A model generated the notes under the pieces. The model had not been told where the DNA came from, ran no database searches, and saw only the letters and a program-made list of their open reading frames with translations. Positions 54,350 through 59,488 of a stretch of 59,488 bases of DNA are shown one piece after another (positions within the stretch are counted from its first letter, which is position 1; each line of letters opens with the position of its first letter). The position numbers and the translations under genes were made by a program. The DNA comes from a virus, in IMG/VR virus record IMGVR_UViG_3300032296_001520, positions 1-59,488 of that record; one strand, given 5' to 3'.

Positions 54350-55794
54350 ATCTTCGACCTTTCCTCAACTGTCAGACCATTGGTCGTGACGCCTCCGTTG
54401 GCAGACCGTATCTTCGCGAGACGGGCTGACTCCTGACCGCAGATTACATTAAACGCCCACTTGTCAGGATGCGAGTAACCCCTGTTTCTTCCGATATTTC
54501 TTAAAATAGTAAAGCGCCTGCTTAGATCTGATACGGCTGCCGCCTGCTTTGCGTCCTCAGCCCGGCTGATCTGTACTAGCTCACCCTCCACCTGCTGCAC
54601 CTTGCGGGACTTCAACTGATAGACATGGCCACACTTCGGGCAGGCCGGGGATGGGCGGTGCATAGCAAAACATGCAGGGCAGCTTCGGACAGACGGAACG
54701 GACTCGTCACTCTGCTTCTTCCGCGCCCTTTCGGATGTGAGCACCCACTCTCGATGTTCATCAATGAAGCCGTGCATCTTCGTATTACCGGCATGGTCAA
54801 GAACGATTGTCTTGTGCTTACCGGGAGATGTCCTGATGGCCCTGCCCACCTGCTGCAAATACATCGACAAGCTCTTCGTCGGCCTGAGTAAGATGGCAAC
54901 TTCGATGGCGGGAAGGTCGAAGCCCTCGCTGATCAAGTCGCAGCTCGTCAGAATCTGGATCTCGCCGGCCTCGAATTTCGCAAGGATGCCGTCGCGCTCT
55001 TTATCGTCCATGCCCCCATCGACATGACTTGCATGATAGCCCGCGTTACGAAAGTCCTCAGCGACATCCTTAGCGTGTTTGATACTGACGCAGAAGGCCA
55101 CAGCTCTGCGACCGGGAGCAAGCTTAGTGTAGTGAGCGACGGCGCTGCCAGTGATCGACGGCTTATCCATCGTCTCTTCTAAGTCCTTTGTAACGTAGTC
55201 ACCCATTCTGGTGCGCGTGCTCGTCAAGTCGGGTTTGCTTGGCGCATAGACTTCGGCAGGTGATAAAAACCCCTGCTCGGTCAACTCAGCGACCGTGGGG
55301 CCAATGACCATATCATCAAACAAAAGGCCCAGCCCCTTACCGTCAAGGCGCTCAGGCGTGGCCGTAACCCCTAGTACGCGGGCATTGGGAAACGCATTAA
55401 CCACCTTGCCCCATGTTGAGTCCGGCGTGAAGTGATGCGCCTCATCCCCGATGATCAGGTCGGGTTCTGGAAATCTTTTTAACCTACGCGCCAACGTGAA
55501 CACAGATGCAACGACGACATTCGCGCGCGGCACTCCCATTGTTCCCGCTACGAGAATGGCGTGACGAACCCCCACGTTCTTCAGCGCCTTACTGATCTGC
55601 GTGAGAAGTTCGCGCCTGTGCGCGATAATGACGACGCGCTTATCGTTGCGCGCCATGCCTGCGGCTATATAGCTGAAGGCTAGCGTCTTGCCGCTGCCGG
55701 TAGGACTCACCAATAGCGTGCGTTTATTCCCTTGCCTGAAGCTATCTCGGACAGCCTCAATAGCGCGCTCTTGATAATCTCTAAGCTGCACCAT
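54313..55794 (-). CDS. SF2 helicase, RadD/ResIII-like, 493 aa
   Basis: Motif I SPTGSGKT (residues about 30-37), motif II DEAH, motif III-like GVTATPERLD, motif V TSCDLISEGFDLPAIE, motif VI QQVGRAIR. After the two RecA-like domains there is a zinc finger (CPACFAMHRPSPACPKCG) like RadD helicases. It unwinds or remodels DNA during phage replication or recombination. GGAAG upstream. Confidence 0.9.
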   Translation of the reverse strand: MVQLRDYQERAIEAVRDSFRQGNKRTLLVSPTGSGKTLAFSYIAAGMARNDKRVVIIAHRRELLTQISKALKNVGVRHAILVAGTMGVPRANVVVASVFTLARRLKRFPEPDLIIGDEAHHFTPDSTWGKVVNAFPNARVLGVTATPERLDGKGLGLLFDDMVIGPTVAELTEQGFLSPAEVYAPSKPDLTSTRTRMGDYVTKDLEETMDKPSITGSAVAHYTKLAPGRRAVAFCVSIKHAKDVAEDFRNAGYHASHVDGGMDDKERDGILAKFEAGEIQILTSCDLISEGFDLPAIEVAILLRPTKSLSMYLQQVGRAIRTSPGKHKTIVLDHAGNTKMHGFIDEHREWVLTSERARKKQSDESVPSVRSCPACFAMHRPSPACPKCGHVYQLKSRKVQQVEGELVQISRAEDAKQAAAVSDLSRRFTILRNIGRNRGYSHPDKWAFNVICGQESARLAKIRSANGGVTTNGLTVEERSKIWNATIGMATSS

Positions 55795-55800
55795 GTGCCA

Positions 55801-55989
55801 TCACTTCCACTTTCTTTTACGCAGCTCACGGTCAAGGATTCCTTCAGCTTCTGACGGATTGATGCCATATGCCCTGATCAGCTCTATTGCCTGAGCCTTC
55901 TTCAGCCTGTCATCCGTCCATTGGCTGACCATGATCTCCGCCATCTGGACGTTCTGGCTTGGCATGTTCTTAAACTTACGATTTGCCAT
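55801..55989 (-). CDS. Hypothetical protein, 62 aa
   Basis: Starts MANRKFKNMPSQNVQMAEIM after GGGAGAAG. Basic helical protein with GINPSEAEGILDRELRKRKW. Lies between primase-helicase and SF2 helicase, overlapping the former by 14 nt. Function unknown. Confidence 0.65.
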   Translation of the reverse strand: MANRKFKNMPSQNVQMAEIMVSQWTDDRLKKAQAIELIRAYGINPSEAEGILDRELRKRKWK

Positions 55990-58408
55990 TGTCTTCTCCC
56001 TTGTCATGAATGGGCCATTGGGCGATTGGCAAATAGATCGCCCTGCTAACCTCCCCACCAAAGCGTAAGCTCTTCTCACTTTTCCTACAGGACGGATTGC
56101 GCTGTAAAACCTTTTGCCAGCCGTGCGCGTAAACAGATGTTTGCATCAATTTATTCAATGGCATCACGTTGGTAGCTACCCAGATGCCGAGATTTCCATC
56201 TTCAATTTTCAACCCATAACGCCCCAAAGTCGCGGCAGCCTTTGCCGGTGTTATATCGGCATCGTAGTAAGGATTGATCAACTCATGAATGATCTCGCCA
56301 ATAGCGCGATCCTGCGTGCCGTTGCGAGTCTCTACCCTGATCATGCTACCACAAATGTGATGGAGTAAGGCGATGTCTTCACGCACAGATTGTACGGACG
56401 TGAAGTCGGACCAGTCATACGCATCCAGATATTTCTCGCACGCCCTGCGGCTAATGAGCAAACGTGAACTTAAGGAATATGCTCCGGCCAACAAGGTTCC
56501 GAGCTGATCACCAATGCGTCGGTTCGCCATTGATGTTGCGATAACCTCTTTGAAAGTCTCGATGTTTTTTCTCAATGTCCAAATGTTATTGAGCTGCCGA
56601 GCCAAAAGACGTTGTGGCATGTCGCGCGGGATTTCGAATGTGAGTTGCTGTAGCTTTTTGAACTGGGCCTCGTTCTTCTTCATCTCCTCTAAGTTATACG
56701 CCTCATTTGGCAGTAAGGTAACAACGGCTGTGCGCGTGAGGTCGGCGGCCTCGGTCAAACCGACACCGATGGACGCCAGCAAAAACGATGATCGCACAGA
56801 GAAAGAACGGCTCTCGTGATTAGCGCTCCCTTTTAAGATTAATCCGCGTGTGTCTGATGATGACTGACGCATTAGCTGGATGATGGCATGACGACGGTCG
56901 GCATCGGCCTTGTCGTCCTCGACCTCATCAAAGACAATGGGCCGCGCGTCATTACCAATTGCTTGTCTTAAACCAGCTTCGGTCGTCGCCCCGATGGGGT
57001 ATAGCGCAATATGCCCGAATAACGATCCGACCAGTTTATCCACCACAAATGATTTACCAGAGCCTTGGTTGCCCGTGACCCAGCAGTGCGTCCGCCAAGG
57101 CAGCCCTCCACCGATAGGGGCTGTCGCTACAAACCCGGCCAACAAGTCAGCATGAACGGGGGATTGCCAGCGCAACATCTTTATTATTTCGCGTATGTGC
57201 AATCCCTCCTCATCTGTGGCCGGCGTAATATAATCTACGCCATCGCCTTCGTCTGCGATGATCGGGCGCGTGGCGCGATATATCCAGCGGGACCGAATGC
57301 GGGAGCATGGTATTTCACGGACATCTTTATCGGGGCGTCCAAGATAGAGCGTGTTACCCGCATGAAGAACAACCCGTTCCTTGCCGTGCATATCCTTATC
57401 AATCCACACGCCACGACCGCGCTCCATATCGGGGTTGTAAACGCCAGCCGCAAAACACTTGTCCATGACATCAGCGCCTGCCTTCAACCAAAAAGCCTTG
57501 CCTGACGCGGGGTCTACTTGATCTCTCCAATAGTACTCGTCGTTCACGATCTCTCGCAGTGATGTTTCGGTCATGAGCTTGGCCGCTGTGTATTCGTTAA
57601 TCTGCTTGGCGCTCTCCGGCATGACGAAATAGATCTGGTTGTCGTAACCCAATGGCCGATAGCGTCTGGTGACGGACATGTCAGGATCGTCTCCTTCGAT
57701 GTCCATTGCAATCGATGCGGCCTGAGCCAATGGGGGTGCGTCCTCAAGCACAACGGCGTCACGCAATCCAATGCGAAGCATCTGGTTAATCATGGATGTC
57801 GTGACCTTGGGCGGCAACTGATCCGCTAGATCCCAACCTTCAGGGAATGATGGTGGAACGCCAACCATATATGACGGTACGCCATAGGACGATAGATACT
57901 TACGAATCGCGTCCCCTACTTCGATTCCGGGCTTGTCATTGTCTGGCCAGATCACACATGTGTGACCCTTCAGCGCGGACCAATCGGTTTTCTCAGCGGC
58001 ATTCGCGCCCCCTTGCCATGTGGTCACGACCCAGCCTTCAGGAACGAAACCCTGCGCCGCATTGGCTGCCTTCTCTCCCTCGACAATGAGCACGGGGGCG
58101 ATAGGTGACGCCGCCAGCATGTCGCTGTTATAGAGTGGGCGATTATCGCCGAACCCAGATGTGATGAAGCTCTTTCCATTCCACACAATCGGGCGGATTT
58201 CTTTGCGCTTACCCTCTGGGTTCCACCGCGCAACAGCCCCGAATGCAGAGCCGTCACTCATCCGATAGATCCACAGTGCGGCGGGCTCTCCTCCCATTGC
58301 GTCCATTAACTTCTTCGGAACCACGACAGGCTCCGGCATGGGTGTGACGATAGGGTCCACCTTCGTCACGTCGATTGCCTCGACGTTCGTCAAGTCAACC
58401 TTAAGCAT
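55976..58408 (-). CDS. TOPRIM primase-helicase (DUF927-like), 810 aa
   Basis: N-terminal TOPRIM primase region: PVLIVEGEKAANAAQ (residues about 105-119), CVIWPDNDKPG. A middle linker, then a helicase domain with Walker A TGNQGSGKSF, Walker B PIVFDEVEDD, and an arginine-rich GSANHESRSFSVRSSFLLAS, of the DUF927/SF3-like ATPase sort. It should unwind and prime phage DNA. The zinc-binding primase part lies in the separate preceding gene. Start MLKVDLTN chosen because it overlaps that gene by 8 nt. Confidence 0.85.
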   Translation of the reverse strand: MLKVDLTNVEAIDVTKVDPIVTPMPEPVVVPKKLMDAMGGEPAALWIYRMSDGSAFGAVARWNPEGKRKEIRPIVWNGKSFITSGFGDNRPLYNSDMLAASPIAPVLIVEGEKAANAAQGFVPEGWVVTTWQGGANAAEKTDWSALKGHTCVIWPDNDKPGIEVGDAIRKYLSSYGVPSYMVGVPPSFPEGWDLADQLPPKVTTSMINQMLRIGLRDAVVLEDAPPLAQAASIAMDIEGDDPDMSVTRRYRPLGYDNQIYFVMPESAKQINEYTAAKLMTETSLREIVNDEYYWRDQVDPASGKAFWLKAGADVMDKCFAAGVYNPDMERGRGVWIDKDMHGKERVVLHAGNTLYLGRPDKDVREIPCSRIRSRWIYRATRPIIADEGDGVDYITPATDEEGLHIREIIKMLRWQSPVHADLLAGFVATAPIGGGLPWRTHCWVTGNQGSGKSFVVDKLVGSLFGHIALYPIGATTEAGLRQAIGNDARPIVFDEVEDDKADADRRHAIIQLMRQSSSDTRGLILKGSANHESRSFSVRSSFLLASIGVGLTEAADLTRTAVVTLLPNEAYNLEEMKKNEAQFKKLQQLTFEIPRDMPQRLLARQLNNIWTLRKNIETFKEVIATSMANRRIGDQLGTLLAGAYSLSSRLLISRRACEKYLDAYDWSDFTSVQSVREDIALLHHICGSMIRVETRNGTQDRAIGEIIHELINPYYDADITPAKAAATLGRYGLKIEDGNLGIWVATNVMPLNKLMQTSVYAHGWQKVLQRNPSCRKSEKSLRFGGEVSRAIYLPIAQWPIHDKGEDNGKS

Positions 58409-58793
58409 GGTCCAACCCAAGCATCTCGGCAAAACCTTTCACTGTGTCGGCGATTGTCCCGCCAAATAATTTCATTGAAAGATCGAGCATGTCACCCTGC
58501 TCGCCAGTGGTGAACTCCTTCCACCTGCCGGTGCTCATAGACACACCGAGCGATGGGCTTCTGTCCTCACGCCACGGGGTGCAGGCTAACCACCACCCGC
58601 CCTGACGCTTGCCTTTGGGGAGCCAACGGCGGCACAGCGCTTCATAATGAGAAGGGCCAAGTCGATCTTTGATGTCCTGAATAGAGTGGGACCGGGAGTG
58701 TGACGGCTTGGAAGGGCGCGGAAAGGTGTCGCGGCTGCTCGAAGCTCCGTGGTTTTTAGGCGCGCCTTGGACATTCCCACGGTTCCCGGTCAT
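58401..58793 (-). CDS. Primase N-terminal (CHC2-like) domain protein, 130 aa
   Basis: Residues about 45-125 resemble the N-terminal zinc-binding part of phage primases: a WWLACTPWREDRSPSLGVSM core, then WKEFTTGEQGDMLDLSMKLF. Only two Cys remain, so zinc binding may be lost. N-terminal 40 residues are Ser/Pro/His-rich and probably disordered. With the TOPRIM protein it would form a split primase. AAAGGTAG site and overlap with a 16-codon ORF. Confidence 0.75.
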   Translation of the reverse strand: MTGNRGNVQGAPKNHGASSSRDTFPRPSKPSHSRSHSIQDIKDRLGPSHYEALCRRWLPKGKRQGGWWLACTPWREDRSPSLGVSMSTGRWKEFTTGEQGDMLDLSMKLFGGTIADTVKGFAEMLGLDHA

Positions 58794-58840
58794 GTCTTTC
58801 TACCTTTGCAGGAAGAAGGGGTCAAATAAATTAGTGTCAT
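58790..58840 (-). CDS. Leader micro-ORF, 16 aa
   Basis: MTLIYLTPSSCKGRKT. A strong AAAGGA site lies upstream and its stop overlaps the primase N-domain start (ATGA). Probably a translational coupling leader. Confidence 0.4.
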   Translation of the reverse strand: MTLIYLTPSSCKGRKT

Positions 58841-58973
58841 GCTTATCCTTTCAAGCCCAGCCGTCACAGCGGGGAGTCGATCATGGGGTAACTGGTAGCC
58901 CTATGTCAACGGGTGGAAAAAATTTATCTTGCTTTGGTGATGTTTTTTGCCAGCTTAGCTGGGTCGCTTCTGT
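58794..58973 (-). promoter_or_regulatory. Gap before primase genes with promoter-like and palindromic sequence
   Basis: The 180-base gap between the 140-residue gene and the primase N-domain holds TTGACA on the minus strand (58909-58904) without a clear -10, a perfect palindrome CCAGC-TTA-GCTGG (about 58952-58964) and the 16-codon leader ORF. It may be an operator-controlled start for the replication genes. Confidence 0.35.
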
Positions 58974-59396
58974 TTACAACAACCCCAATGCGGAGAGACG
59001 TGCATTTATCAAATTAACCGCGTCTTCTCTAGCCATCTCATATCCGATGCACCTTGGGTCTGTGCAGCTTTCGTCATCGAAGTCGATAAGCATGTCCTCG
59101 ATTTCTGCGCGAATACTGATCAGCGCATTACCCATCTCCACAGTCTCAGCTTTTTGCAATTTGCAATCGGGACAGATGGCAGCCTTATTCTTAATATCGC
59201 TAATAAAGCTACGCCCATAAATACAATAGCACTGCCCATCGGATAATAGGGGTGGCGTCCAAAATGCAACTACGCCATTGCCGATATTGGACCGCTCAAC
59301 GATGCGTGCCAGCTCGGCTGCTACGTCCTTATTGCTAGATGAGTCATTCATCATCACAACATATCCATTCGTTATTACCATGTCAGAGTCGCTCAC
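58974..59396 (-). CDS. Hypothetical protein, 140 aa
   Basis: GTG start with GGAGAAA 6 nt upstream (MSDSDMVITNGYVVMMNDSS); ATG codons at residues 6 and 15-16 are less well placed. Contains CYCIYGRS, CPDC (residues about 75-78) and two more Cys near the end (SCTDPRC), which may bind metal. C-terminal helices. Its leader crosses the terminal repeat. No family recognised. Confidence 0.65.
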   Translation of the reverse strand: MSDSDMVITNGYVVMMNDSSSNKDVAAELARIVERSNIGNGVVAFWTPPLLSDGQCYCIYGRSFISDIKNKAAICPDCKLQKAETVEMGNALISIRAEIEDMLIDFDDESCTDPRCIGYEMAREDAVNLINARLSALGLL

Positions 59397-59488
59397 GATC
59401 TTTCTCCATATTATTTGCCAGCCTCACCCTATGATGTGGAGCCAGCCGCGCGGCGAACGCGGGCTTCTAGGAAAGGCTCCATCCTCTA
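59366..59488. repeat. Direct terminal repeat, right copy
   Basis: Exact second copy of bases 1-123. It contains the GTG start and ribosome binding site of the minus-strand gene ending at 58974, plus the structured 5-prime leader of that gene. One copy should be removed if the genome is circularised. Confidence 0.9.

Noticed and set aside
1-59488. Searched for integrase, excisionase, CI-type repressor, toxin-antitoxin pair and attachment sites
   Set aside because: None recognised. The single Cro/YdaS-like HTH protein is not enough to call a temperate lifestyle.

Overview
The window reads as the complete, circularly permuted or circularly assembled genome of a tailed double-stranded DNA phage. 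The first 123 bases recur exactly at the right end, and one gene runs across that joint. No ribosomal RNA, tRNA, integrase, lysogeny repressor or host metabolic gene was seen, so a virulent phage is more likely than a prophage. The virion genes look podovirus-like: a long portal, a Mu gpT-type capsid protein, P22 gp4/gp10-type tail-accessory proteins, an SU10-type adaptor, no tape measure, and a run of very large internal virion (ejection) proteins. The moderately high GC and the resemblance of many small proteins to those of alphaproteobacterial phages suggest an alphaproteobacterial host, but the sequence does not prove this.

Layout. Two opposed blocks diverge from a control region at about 16.0-17.0 kb. 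The leftward (minus) block runs from 15.9 kb down to base 1 and, across the circular joint, from 59.4 down to 51.3 kb. Its first part (15.9-0.2 kb) holds about fifty mostly tiny, overlapping genes. Among them are two DNA methyltransferases, a DUF5131 (Gp37/Gp68) protein carrying an in-frame HNH endonuclease, two proteins made largely of short tandem repeats, small HTH and zinc-ribbon proteins, and several decayed duplicates. Its second part (59.4-51.3 kb) is the replication and recombination module: split primase, TOPRIM primase-helicase, SF2 helicase, VRR-NUC nuclease, YqaJ exonuclease, RecT annealase and an SSB-like protein.

The rightward (plus) block (17.0-51.3 kb) is the late operon. In order it carries the small terminase, a large terminase interrupted by an intein, portal, small basic proteins, a GroES-like co-chaperonin, scaffold, decoration and capsid proteins, head-tail and fibre proteins, the lysis cassette (holin-like, GH19 endolysin, Rz/Rz1), adaptor, fibre, gp10-like protein, then five ejection proteins. 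The two last ejection proteins carry a ddrB-like ParB domain and a PLxRFG-like motif, which suggests they enter the host with the DNA.

Control signals. The divergent region holds about ten TGTAAC/GTTACA motifs around a very AT-rich core, so it is a candidate replication origin or operator array. It is followed by G/C-run inverted repeats just before the small terminase, a candidate packaging site. Inside the late operon a hairpin terminator and a good sigma70-type promoter sit directly before the capsid genes. A second good promoter precedes exonuclease-RecT-SSB. Most genes are coupled by ATGA or TAATG overlaps, and I used these with Shine-Dalgarno sites to choose starts.

The most notable items are the class 3-type intein in the terminase Walker A motif, the HNH insertion in the DUF5131 gene, the two tandem-repeat proteins, the TGTAAC array, the holin-like protein with an EF-hand-like tail, and repeated translation-start cassettes that suggest gene shuffling in the leftward array.
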